Shown here in pieces: positions 1 through 6,815 of a stretch of 11,752 nucleotides of DNA. The translations under genes were made by a program, and so were the position numbers. Below the pieces are notes generated by a model. The model was not told the DNA's origin and made no database searches. It saw only the letters and a program-made list of their open reading frames with translations. Each line of letters opens with the position of its first letter. Position 1 is the first letter of the stretch. The DNA comes from Anaerolineaceae bacterium (GTDB lineage: Bacteria; Chloroflexota; Anaerolineae; Anaerolineales; Anaerolineaceae), in assembly GCA_030620065.1 (NCBI GenBank), contig JAUXFJ010000024.1, forward strand, positions 1 through 11,752, read 5' to 3'.

Positions 1-47
1 GATGTATTGAGATCCTGAATACGATGGGTTTGTGCTGCTTCTGCCAT
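1..47 (-). CDS. 5' end of an unidentified leftward gene (truncated by window edge)
   Basis: An ATG on the minus strand at 47-45 opens a frame that reads MAEAAQTHRIQDLNT to the window edge, so only about 15 residues are visible. This is too little to assign a family. The frame upstream of this ATG stays open for some 60 bases but holds no other ATG, GTG or TTG start before an in-frame TGA. No Shine-Dalgarno sequence precedes the ATG. A -10-like hexamer ends six bases before it, so the transcript may be leaderless. The gene diverges from the partner-switch operon on the right. That it is a real gene is an inference from the start codon, the open frame and the promoter-like elements. Confidence 0.4.
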   Translation of the reverse strand, partial: MAEAAQTHRIQDLNT

Positions 48-53
48 TTTACA

Positions 54-82
54 ATTGTATGCGTGTTCACAAAATCGTACAA
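54..82 (-). promoter_or_regulatory. candidate promoter of the left-edge gene
   Basis: On the minus strand TTGTAC (82-77) and TACAAT (59-54) are separated by 17 bases. The -10 matches consensus at five of six positions, the -35 only at its TTG. The predicted transcript start falls on or next to the A of the ATG at 47, which would make the mRNA leaderless and fits the absence of a ribosome binding site. It lies within about 10 bases of the rightward extended -10, so the two promoters could compete for polymerase. Confidence 0.3.
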
Positions 83-89
83 GCCCGCA

Positions 90-98
90 TGATATAAT
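90..98 (+). promoter_or_regulatory. extended -10 promoter for the partner-switch operon
   Basis: TG-A-TATAAT at 90-98 is a perfect extended -10 element. A convincing -35 at normal spacing is missing: TTCACA at 66-71 is good in sequence but 21 bases away. Extended -10 promoters can work without a -35. The predicted start is near 105, giving a leader of roughly 38 bases before the STAS gene at 143. It is the only strong sigma-A-like element seen before the three-gene operon. Confidence 0.55.
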
Positions 99-125
99 AA
101 TTTTTCAGAAGATTATATTAATTAA

Positions 126-137
126 GTGAGGTCTCAC
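126..137 (+). repeat. short inverted repeat overlapping the STAS gene's ribosome binding site
   Basis: GTGAG, two bases, then CTCAC form a 5-bp inverted repeat. The ribosome binding site GAGGT (128-132, 10 bases before the ATG at 143) lies within it. The two-base spacer is too small for a stable RNA loop, so a protein-binding site in DNA or pure chance are both possible. The arms are short and I give this little weight. Confidence 0.25.
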
Positions 138-142
138 CCATA

Positions 143-478
143 ATGGAAATCGTAACAACACAATATAAACATTGTGACCTCATCAAACCAATCGGCCGCA
201 TAGACAGCTACACAGCACCGCAGCTTGAAACAATGCTGCAAGCGCTCTACGACGACGATCACTTTAAGATCGTCATCGATCTCAACGAAGCCAAATATAT
301 GTCAAGCGCGGGTCTTCTAGTATTGGTCTGTTTGCAAAAGACCGGCAAGAGCCACAACCGCGGTGAAATATTGCTTGCGGGCACACCAGAGCCCATCAAG
401 TCAGCTTTTCAATTAGCGGGCTTCGATAAACTTTTTAATTTCTACCATGATACCATCTCCGCAGTTGCAAGTTTTTAG
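143..478 (+). CDS. STAS-domain anti-sigma factor antagonist (RsbV/SpoIIAA-like)
   Basis: This 111-residue cytoplasmic protein is a single STAS domain of normal length for the RsbV/SpoIIAA group. The start of the fold is seen in the GRIDSYTAPQLE segment (18-29). The phospho-acceptor loop is KYMSSAGLLVL (51-61). Aligning it with the DSSG of SpoIIAA places the phosphorylated serine at Ser55, with Ser54 in the place of the usual Asp. In the known family, the unphosphorylated protein binds the anti-sigma kinase and frees the sigma factor, and phosphorylation by the kinase switches it off. The kinase gene follows after 14 bases and the SpoIIE-type phosphatase gene after that, so this is very probably their shared substrate. 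A GAGGT ribosome binding site supports the ATG at 143. The final target is unknown. Confidence 0.9.
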   Translation: MEIVTTQYKHCDLIKPIGRIDSYTAPQLETMLQALYDDDHFKIVIDLNEAKYMSSAGLLVLVCLQKTGKSHNRGEILLAGTPEPIKSAFQLAGFDKLFNFYHDTISAVASF

Positions 479-492
479 AGCATTGGAGTAAT

Positions 493-912
493 ATGGTCAC
501 AAAGATCTACTCAGGAGAAAATAAAAATCTTGCAGCAATCAGCAGTTTCATCGTCGACCAAGCTGGTCGCGCTGGTTTGTCTCCGCGAAACATTTATGCC
601 ATCCAAACTGCTGTCGACGAGGCATGTTCAAATATCATCGACCATGCTTATGGTGGCGAAGATCTGGGATTCATAAAAGTCAGTGTTGACATTTTGGATT
701 CCGCAATCAAGATCACCATTACTGACGATGGTCTTCCTTTTAACCCAGATAAAGTCCCCGAACCTGATCTTCAAAACACTTTGGAGAACCGCAAAGAACG
801 CGGTTTGGGTATCTACTTCATGCGTAAACTCATGGATGAGGTCTCATTCGATTTTTCAAATAAACACTACAATACTTTGGTCATGATCAAAAAAAGGGAC
901 ATCGTTTCGTGA
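493..912 (+). CDS. anti-sigma factor serine kinase, HATPase family (RsbW/SpoIIAB-like)
   Basis: This 139-residue protein is a lone GHKL/HATPase_c domain, the size usual for RsbW and SpoIIAB. The N box is VDEACSNIIDHAYGG (41-55), with the likely catalytic Glu43 and Mg-binding Asn47. The G1 box is TDDGLPFNP (77-85), and the G2 glycines are in ERGLGIYFMRKLMDEV (102-117). There is no histidine-kinase dimerisation domain and no membrane segment, so it should be a soluble serine kinase acting on the STAS protein encoded just upstream. By analogy it would also bind and block a sigma factor or another effector, but none is encoded nearby. GGAG at 485-488 precedes the ATG by only four bases. Its TGA overlaps the GTG start of the phosphatase gene (GTGA, 909-912), which suggests translational coupling. 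Confidence 0.9.
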   Translation: MVTKIYSGENKNLAAISSFIVDQAGRAGLSPRNIYAIQTAVDEACSNIIDHAYGGEDLGFIKVSVDILDSAIKITITDDGLPFNPDKVPEPDLQNTLENRKERGLGIYFMRKLMDEVSFDFSNKHYNTLVMIKKRDIVS

Positions 913-3900
913 GCAATGAGACAATACTGAATGACCATCTGATTTGGGAGTCTCTGCTGGCTTTAAACAAAGATTTGGTGCAGCAGCCAACCCTCAATGC
1001 TCAAGCGGATCTTATCAGCCACTTTATTAGTACGTCATTTGGGGGAAAATTATGGCTTAAGATATTTGATTTACCAGAAGCCTTAGTATTAGAATCCTCA
1101 GCCCCTTCAGCTGTTGAACAAAAACTACTTGAAAAAATTAAATCAGACCATCAAACAATCCATGAGTTTAACACACAACTGCAATCACACTATCTTGGTT
1201 TACCGCTCATTCAGCAAGAAAAGCTGATTGGCGTAATGATCATTTCTCGTCAAGACCAACCTTTTAATCAGGGAGTAACCCGGTACTTGCAAGCTTTAGG
1301 TCACATTGCTGCAATATCTTTTAATGCAATAATACAATCACAGTTTCAAAGATTTTGGCAAAAACAGCTCGATCTGGTCAGCAACGTCAGCGCTCAGCTT
1401 GTAAACATTACCGATCTTGATATTCTGACACAAGAGATTTCACGGCTGATCCTCAAGACCTTTGATTATTACTACGTAGCTATCTTTACGCATGAGGCGA
1501 AGAGTGAAGAGCTTATCTTTCGAGCCAGCGCCCGTTCACTTGAGGCTGGTCAACCTCACTTCGAATACCTCCCCGGCGCGAAACTTAAGATTGGTGAACA
1601 TATTGTCGGTTATGTCGCCCAAAGCGGTGAACAACTCCTCGCAAATGATGTCACCAAAGAACCGCGCTATGGTCATCTCGATTCGCTCTCAAAAACAAGA
1701 TCTGAGGTGGCACTGCCATTAATGATCAACCGCAAAGTCATTGGCGTCTTAGATGTCCAGTCAGACCAGCTCTGTGCATTTGATGAAAACAATTTACTTC
1801 TATTAAATGCTTTGGCTGATAATATTGCGATTGCTATTCATCGCGTTCGTCTTTACAATGTCGCAAGGATTCGTGCCGAACAAATGGCAACCATTGCAGA
1901 AGTCAGCCAAGCTATCACTTGCATCTTTGACCTTGATAAGTTACTAAATAAAGTTGTTTCCCTAATCCACGAACGCTATGCTTTCCCTTATGTGCATGTT
2001 TTCATCACGCAACCTGCTCAAAATCGTGTGGTCTTTAAAGCTGGCAGCGGTGATCGATCAGTCGCGTTTAAGGAAGCAAAAGTCTCCTATGATTTGGAAG
2101 CGGAAAAAGGCATTATCCCTTGGGTGGCTAAACATGGGAAACTGAAACGCATCAACAATGTAATGAAAGACCCACAATTTATTCCCAATCCTGTATCACA
2201 AGATTTCACCGGCTCTGAATTAGCACTTCCTTTGGTCTTTGGGAAAGAAGTATTAGGCGTTCTGGATATCCAAAGTGACAAGGTCAACGCCTTCACAAAC
2301 CAAGACCAGGAACTTTTGAAAACCTTAAGCGCAAATATCGCCATCGCGATCCGCAATGCCAAGCTTTATCATTCAGAGCTATGGCGAAGGCAAGTCGCAG
2401 AAAGCTTAAGAGATGTTGCTGTTTTGATAACCAACAACACTGCCCTTGATAACGTTCTCAATGTAATTTTAGATGAACTGCAAAAAATCTTGCCTTGTGA
2501 TATTGTTGCTATTTGGCTGTTTGATGATAAGAGCCAGGACTCAGATCAGTTTACTGGTCAAAACCTGCGCCTGGCAGCTGTGCACACAAACAGCTCAATC
2601 GATGATGAACTTCTCTCGACGCTATCGGGCAGTTCTACCGCATGGTTCAACCAAGCGCTGGGTCAGGATACCCCCCTCGTTCGTGACCCTGCTGATTCAA
2701 GAGATCCAATTGCAGCTGCTCTTAATTTACCTGAGAATTATTCTGCCATCGCTGCTCCTCTCCAGACCGCAGGTCAAACGCTCGGTTTGCTTACCCTGAT
2801 ACACCATACCCCTGGCCGCTATGGGTATGAATCACAAAATATCACTGCCTCATTTGCAAGCTATGCCGCCATCTCAATTGAAAATGCACGCCTTTTTGAG
2901 TCTTCTCAAGAACAAGCCTGGATATCAACCGTTCTATTACAAGTAGCTCAGGCCACGCAATCTCTATCAACCATACCAGAATTGGTATCGACAGTGGTTC
3001 GATTGCCCCCCCTCTTGGCTGGTGTAGAAGGTTGTGCGCTTTTCCTGCGAGAGTCTGAAACGGACATATTTATGCTCCATGCAATGTACGGGATTATGCA
3101 TAAAGAGAAAGACTTGAAGGAACCCCTTTCTGTAGGCACAGCTCCAATATTCTCAGACCTGATCTTAACCCAATCACCAATGGTCGTGCATAACCCCAAA
3201 CTTGAACTCAACCTTCCTGATGATATTGCAAGCGGGTTTGAGGGCAAGACGCTTGTGATACTGCCTTTAATCACTCACAATGAACTATTAGGTGCTTTCT
3301 TATTAGTTCATGATGCATCCTTCTCTGGCGGGAAATATACCGACCTATTGAGTGATGAGCGCCTCGCAATCATCCAAGGCATTACACAACAAACCGCTAT
3401 TGCTGTTGAAAACATACGCCTATTGGAAGCAAAACAAGAAGAAGCCTATGTGTCAGCTGTATTGCTGCAAGTCGCTCAAGCAGTTGTAAGTAATGCAACC
3501 CTGGAGGATGTCCTCGAGTCTATCGTACACATTATGCCAATCCTGGTCGGCATAGACTACAGCATCATTTATCTTTGGGAACCAGACACCGAAAAATTCT
3601 TCACCAAACATGTACATTATGCTTCAGCAAAGGTTGATGAAGAAAAAGAATTGCTTGATAACACCTATGCCGTAGGTGAATTTCCCATATTAGATGCTGT
3701 TAAAGCCTCCAACAAAGTCATCCTTCACCCCTTTGAGACTATTCTCCCACCCGAAGACTGGGACCTCGCTATTCCAGATGAAACTATTGAGGATATCACA
3801 CCCATACTTAATAGCCATTATGGACTGCTTATGGGTTTCCCCCTCGCCGTAAATAATGAAGTATTTGGCATCCTCATCACACAGGAATTAAATTATAATC

Positions 3901-4787
3901 AAAACCGTGAACGACGCTTTGAATTGCTCACGGGTATTGCCCAGCAAATATCACTCGCCATCCAGAATGATCAGTTTAACAAAGAGCGCGTTGATCGTGA
4001 ACGCCTTGAGCGAGATTTCCAATTAGCCCGTGAGATCCAACAGACTTTCTTACCAGAACATCTACCAATTATTCCGGGTTATGAGAGCGATGTCCGCTGG
4101 CATACTGCACGTCAAGTCGGCGGGGATTTTTATGACATCTTTGAACGTTCGCAAGATCAGTACGGTATAGTGATCGCTGATGTATCTGATAAGGGTTTAG
4201 CTGCTTCACTTTACATGACTGTGACTAGGACTTTGTTGCGTGCCGTTGCACTTGAAATCGATTCAACTGCCAAAACGCTGGAAAAGGTCAACGATCTTTT
4301 ATTGCTTGATTCTCAAACTGGTTTTTTCGTTACCGTTTTTTATGCCATCCTGGATTGTAAAGACGGATCTATTCGTTATACCAATGCAGGGCATAACCCC
4401 CCTTATGTCCTTCAATCCTCTACCAATGAAGTTATTGAACTCAAACGCGGTGGCATTGCTATTGGCGCCATGCAAAATATCAACCTGCCTGAATCGAACC
4501 TGAAAATAGAAAACGGGGACTGTCTAGTGTTGCATACAGATGGAGTTACTGAGGCGTTTGACTCTCTTGGCAATATGTATGGTGATGCACGCTACAAGAA
4601 AATACTCCGTCAGGCGCTTCACCTGTCCGCCAAAGATACCCTGGATCTTATTGAAACGGACTTGAACGAATTCCGACATGGCACTGCCCTAAGTGACGAC
4701 ACAACCCTCTTGTCGCTCAAACGAAAAAGCTCACTGGCAAATAAGCACAGGGATGCTGATCTTGCGCAAGATAGGGTCAACAGCTGA
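909..4787 (+). CDS. multi-GAF SpoIIE-type (PP2C) serine phosphatase
   Basis: This 1292-residue protein is the likely input of the partner switch. About six GAF-type modules run in tandem: one degenerate at roughly 10-145, then about 153-317, 324-487, 495-664, 668-845 and 845-1028. Most end in the typical helix pattern seen in ANIAIAIRNAKLYH. A charged signalling helix (about 1028-1050, with LAREIQQTFLP) leads into the SpoIIE/PP2C domain. The metal and catalytic motifs are intact: QVGGDFYD (Asp1073, Asp1076), VIADVSDKG (Asp1091), HTDGVTEAF (Asp1211) and SDDTTLL (Asp1263/1264). No signal peptide or membrane segment is visible, so it is cytoplasmic. The family dephosphorylates STAS antagonists. 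The ligands of the GAF modules cannot be read from sequence, and no NKFDE-type cyclic-nucleotide motif was noticed. The GTG start overlaps the kinase stop, with AGGGA nine bases upstream. The last 18 residues lie antisense to the convergent Usp gene. Confidence 0.93.
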   Translation: MSNETILNDHLIWESLLALNKDLVQQPTLNAQADLISHFISTSFGGKLWLKIFDLPEALVLESSAPSAVEQKLLEKIKSDHQTIHEFNTQLQSHYLGLPLIQQEKLIGVMIISRQDQPFNQGVTRYLQALGHIAAISFNAIIQSQFQRFWQKQLDLVSNVSAQLVNITDLDILTQEISRLILKTFDYYYVAIFTHEAKSEELIFRASARSLEAGQPHFEYLPGAKLKIGEHIVGYVAQSGEQLLANDVTKEPRYGHLDSLSKTRSEVALPLMINRKVIGVLDVQSDQLCAFDENNLLLLNALADNIAIAIHRVRLYNVARIRAEQMATIAEVSQAITCIFDLDKLLNKVVSLIHERYAFPYVHVFITQPAQNRVVFKAGSGDRSVAFKEAKVSYDLEAEKGIIPWVAKHGKLKRINNVMKDPQFIPNPVSQDFTGSELALPLVFGKEVLGVLDIQSDKVNAFTNQDQELLKTLSANIAIAIRNAKLYHSELWRRQVAESLRDVAVLITNNTALDNVLNVILDELQKILPCDIVAIWLFDDKSQDSDQFTGQNLRLAAVHTNSSIDDELLSTLSGSSTAWFNQALGQDTPLVRDPADSRDPIAAALNLPENYSAIAAPLQTAGQTLGLLTLIHHTPGRYGYESQNITASFASYAAISIENARLFESSQEQAWISTVLLQVAQATQSLSTIPELVSTVVRLPPLLAGVEGCALFLRESETDIFMLHAMYGIMHKEKDLKEPLSVGTAPIFSDLILTQSPMVVHNPKLELNLPDDIASGFEGKTLVILPLITHNELLGAFLLVHDASFSGGKYTDLLSDERLAIIQGITQQTAIAVENIRLLEAKQEEAYVSAVLLQVAQAVVSNATLEDVLESIVHIMPILVGIDYSIIYLWEPDTEKFFTKHVHYASAKVDEEKELLDNTYAVGEFPILDAVKASNKVILHPFETILPPEDWDLAIPDETIEDITPILNSHYGLLMGFPLAVNNEVFGILITQELNYNQNRERRFELLTGIAQQISLAIQNDQFNKERVDRERLERDFQLAREIQQTFLPEHLPIIPGYESDVRWHTARQVGGDFYDIFERSQDQYGIVIADVSDKGLAASLYMTVTRTLLRAVALEIDSTAKTLEKVNDLLLLDSQTGFFVTVFYAILDCKDGSIRYTNAGHNPPYVLQSSTNEVIELKRGGIAIGAMQNINLPESNLKIENGDCLVLHTDGVTEAFDSLGNMYGDARYKKILRQALHLSAKDTLDLIETDLNEFRHGTALSDDTTLLSLKRKSSLANKHRDADLAQDRVNS
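4731..4787. other. 57-bp convergent 3' overlap of two genes in codon register
   Basis: The phosphatase gene (plus) and the ParB-like/Usp gene (minus) share these bases. The plus frame begins a codon at 4731, exactly where the minus-strand stop codon lies, so each codon of one gene is the reverse complement of a codon of the other. The plus strand encodes the last 18 residues of the phosphatase, beyond its PP2C core. The minus strand encodes the last 18 residues of the second Usp domain, including Ser560 of its ATP-binding motif, which is read opposite the phosphatase's TGA. No room is left for a terminator between the genes. Confidence 0.95.
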
Positions 4788-6464
4788 GCCTAGTACCACT
4801 TCTAATAATGGTGAATACCCATACCCCCCTATTAGCAGTAAATCTGAATTAAATCGTTCCACCGCAGTAGTAACCAATTTAGTAACATCCCCTTTTTCAA
4901 CAATGTATGTATTTGGTATACTCAGCCGCTCAAAATAGGACTTTGCCTGAGAAATTACCGCTTCAAGACCAGGTGAACCGTCATCTATAGTGATAACGGT
5001 CAAAGGGTAGTGCCAGCGAGCAGCAACATAAGCTGAAACGAATAATGCCTCTTTGCTCTTCAAACTCCCGTCGTAAGCTAGTAAAAGATTATTCATATCC
5101 GTAACCCGTTCGCGTACAACTAATATCGGTCGTATACTTTTGCGCATAATCGCTGAAAATCCAGAACTCAACCGGTCAATCATACTATTCGCAGGTGGAT
5201 AACTGAGTTTGAGTACCAGCAAGTCATTTAATAAGCTGTGTTCAAGCACAAGTTTGCTCACATCGCCCTCTGCGATAAGCAGCTTCCCCACTTTGCCCAC
5301 TTCATGCAAACGTTCTGCAAAACGCGCCTGCAAGTTCTGCATTTCCTCGGAGTCTACATCGTCATCGTCTCCAACAACATGCAATCCGCGGATCTCACCG
5401 CCAACACAATGGCTAAGCCTGATAGCTTGTTCCACAGCATCCCACCCTGAGTCTAAGGAATTCAGTGCAACCAGAATGTCTCTGAACAGACAATCCATGT
5501 CCAGCAGCTTCTTTGTGTCAGAGTCAGCTGCTAGCTCAAGAAACAGATCGGGTTCAAGCACCTCTTCGATGTGTTGTTCGCCCCTTCTAATTGGAGATTG
5601 AGCGCGTTTACCTTCCTTCCTGATCAAATCATCTGCAGCAGCCTCCGTGCGGATTTGCCACCCCAATTCATCCTCCAATCGACTTTGATGATCTAAAATC
5701 CACAAATAGAAGTCGGTTTCAGTCTTATCTGGAAACTCATGTAGAATGCCCAATTCTCGAATGACATTCACGACCGGCAAATAAATCGCCTCGTACCAAT
5801 GCTTAACAGCTTCCTCGTAGGGGATCTCTCGATCTTGATCGATCCCCATATAGTATTGATGTACGCTGATGTGTTCAATTAAGAGTTCATATTGACCCGG
5901 AAAAGTTAAGGTCAGATCAACCCCCGACAGAATGTAATCTGTTTTGGTTTGCTCCAGAAAATCAACATATTCCTCTTTTAATATCAGCTCCTCCGGGGAG
6001 GTATCAGGCGAGATCGATACTTTGGTTTTTATCTCGGTCACATAGGCTTCAATAAACTCAAATCCCATTTGCTTTGCTATTGAAACTCGATGATTTCCAT
6101 CCAACACAAAAAAGGCTTCCCCGATTTTATATACACGAATGGGCGGAACGCCCTGGCTTGCAGGTGAGGTCATGGCAGTTTTAACCCTTGCCCATCTGTC
6201 ACTATCATTATCATGTAAAGGCAGGAAGTTCTTATCAAAATCATAATACCGCCCCACGCTACCAACGATCGCATCCACAGGAATCTCCTGCAAGCCACGC
6301 TCTGATTTAGCTGTAGCATGAAGTTTTGCGGAAATCTCATCAAAGGGTAAAAGATCTAAAGATTTTCCAGTAATATTCGCCCAAAAATGCTGCAGGGCGG
6401 CTTTGGATCTAGCTCTTCTAAAATCTTCTAACGCATTTATATAAGTACTCTTGTCGTCAACCAT
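4731..6464 (-). CDS. ParB-like domain fused to two universal stress protein (UspA) domains
   Basis: This 577-residue cytoplasmic protein has three parts. Residues about 55-150 resemble a ParB/sulfiredoxin-like fold: IPVDAIVGSVGRYYDF (61-76), then FFVLDGNHRVSIAKQMG (118-134) with the core DGNHR at 122-126. Residues about 165-325 form a middle region with a patterned stretch (HWYEAIYLPVVNVIRELG, 222-239, and TETDFYLWILDH, 248-259) that I associate loosely with DUF4032-like proteins. Two Usp domains follow at about 327-451 and 457-577. Only the second keeps the ATP-binding pattern G-x2-G-x9-G-S (Gly546, Gly549, Gly559, Ser560); the first has lost it. The role is unknown; a stress or nucleotide-sensing regulator is an inference. 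The domain lacks the GERRxRA and ENxQRxDL motifs of true ParB. AGGA eight bases upstream supports the ATG at 6464. It converges on, and overlaps, the phosphatase gene. Confidence 0.85.
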   Translation of the reverse strand: MVDDKSTYINALEDFRRARSKAALQHFWANITGKSLDLLPFDEISAKLHATAKSERGLQEIPVDAIVGSVGRYYDFDKNFLPLHDNDSDRWARVKTAMTSPASQGVPPIRVYKIGEAFFVLDGNHRVSIAKQMGFEFIEAYVTEIKTKVSISPDTSPEELILKEEYVDFLEQTKTDYILSGVDLTLTFPGQYELLIEHISVHQYYMGIDQDREIPYEEAVKHWYEAIYLPVVNVIRELGILHEFPDKTETDFYLWILDHQSRLEDELGWQIRTEAAADDLIRKEGKRAQSPIRRGEQHIEEVLEPDLFLELAADSDTKKLLDMDCLFRDILVALNSLDSGWDAVEQAIRLSHCVGGEIRGLHVVGDDDDVDSEEMQNLQARFAERLHEVGKVGKLLIAEGDVSKLVLEHSLLNDLLVLKLSYPPANSMIDRLSSGFSAIMRKSIRPILVVRERVTDMNNLLLAYDGSLKSKEALFVSAYVAARWHYPLTVITIDDGSPGLEAVISQAKSYFERLSIPNTYIVEKGDVTKLVTTAVERFNSDLLLIGGYGYSPLLEVVLGSAVDPILRKISIPVLICQ

Positions 6465-6790
6465 ACAATCTATCCTGTCTATATTAAAAGTTCCAACAAA
6501 TCCCTTGAAGATGACTGCCTGCTATGATTACAAGAATCTCGCAATAAATTCAATGGGCAGTATTCACTGAAACAAACACTAGAACTTAAATCAGATTAAG
6601 TCCTTAATAATCTAAATAGTATCACTAAATTATTTAAAAGGTTTGTGTTATCATCTAAACTCAATATGCTAAAAACCCTTTAGATATGACTTCGGCTTTG
6701 CATATAAAAACAGGGACCATGTGATTTACCGCATACACGTCATAGATTAAAGCAAGAACTTTCTTTGGAAATTCGATTTAAGATCATCCA
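6465..6790. other. AT-rich divergent intergenic region
   Basis: This stretch separates the leftward ParB-like/Usp gene from the rightward zinc-ribbon operon. I find no credible ORF, tRNA or other RNA gene in it. Near the left end, on the minus strand, TTCAAG and TAATAT (6486-6481) are 17 bases apart and could be a weak promoter for the Usp gene. A TTGAAT further upstream has no good -10 partner. A 6-bp inverted repeat lies at 6584-6601. No hairpin followed by a T-run was seen. The length suits regulatory sites for two divergent transcripts, but no known operator is recognised. Confidence 0.6.
6584..6601. repeat. inverted repeat ACTTAA-n6-TTAAGT
   Basis: Two perfect 6-bp arms (6584-6589 and 6596-6601) flank six bases in the middle of the divergent intergenic region. 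The arm and spacer sizes resemble an operator for a dimeric regulator. The arms are AT-rich and such repeats arise often by chance in this composition. No second copy was noticed elsewhere in the window. Confidence 0.3.
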
Positions 6791-6799
6791 TGCTATAAT
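6791..6799 (+). promoter_or_regulatory. extended -10 promoter for the zinc-ribbon/parAB operon
   Basis: TG-C-TATAAT at 6791-6799 is a perfect extended -10 element. No -35 stands at normal spacing; TTGGAA at 6765-6770 is 23 bases away. Transcription would begin near 6806, leaving a leader of about ten bases that still contains the AAAGG ribosome binding site (6805-6809) before the ATG at 6816. It is the only strong promoter seen ahead of the five tightly packed genes that follow. It also argues against an upstream TTG start for the first of them. Confidence 0.55.
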
Positions 6800-6815
6800 T
6801 TCTCAAAGGCAAAAA

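Noticed and set aside
2087..3274. Minus-strand frames of 91 and 108 codons within the phosphatase gene
   Set aside because: They are antisense to well-formed GAF modules and are best explained as shadows.
4788..4860. Terminator between the phosphatase and Usp genes
   Set aside because: The genes overlap, and the sequence past the plus-strand stop is Usp coding sequence with no hairpin plus T-run seen.
5209..5601. Plus-strand open frame of 130 codons, rich in serine
   Set aside because: It lies fully inside the ParB-like/Usp gene on the opposite strand, has a low-complexity composition typical of antisense shadows, and shows no family motif.
6465..6815. Small RNA or tRNA in the divergent gap
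   Set aside because: No cloverleaf, strong stem or terminator-like end was recognised; the region is simply AT-rich.
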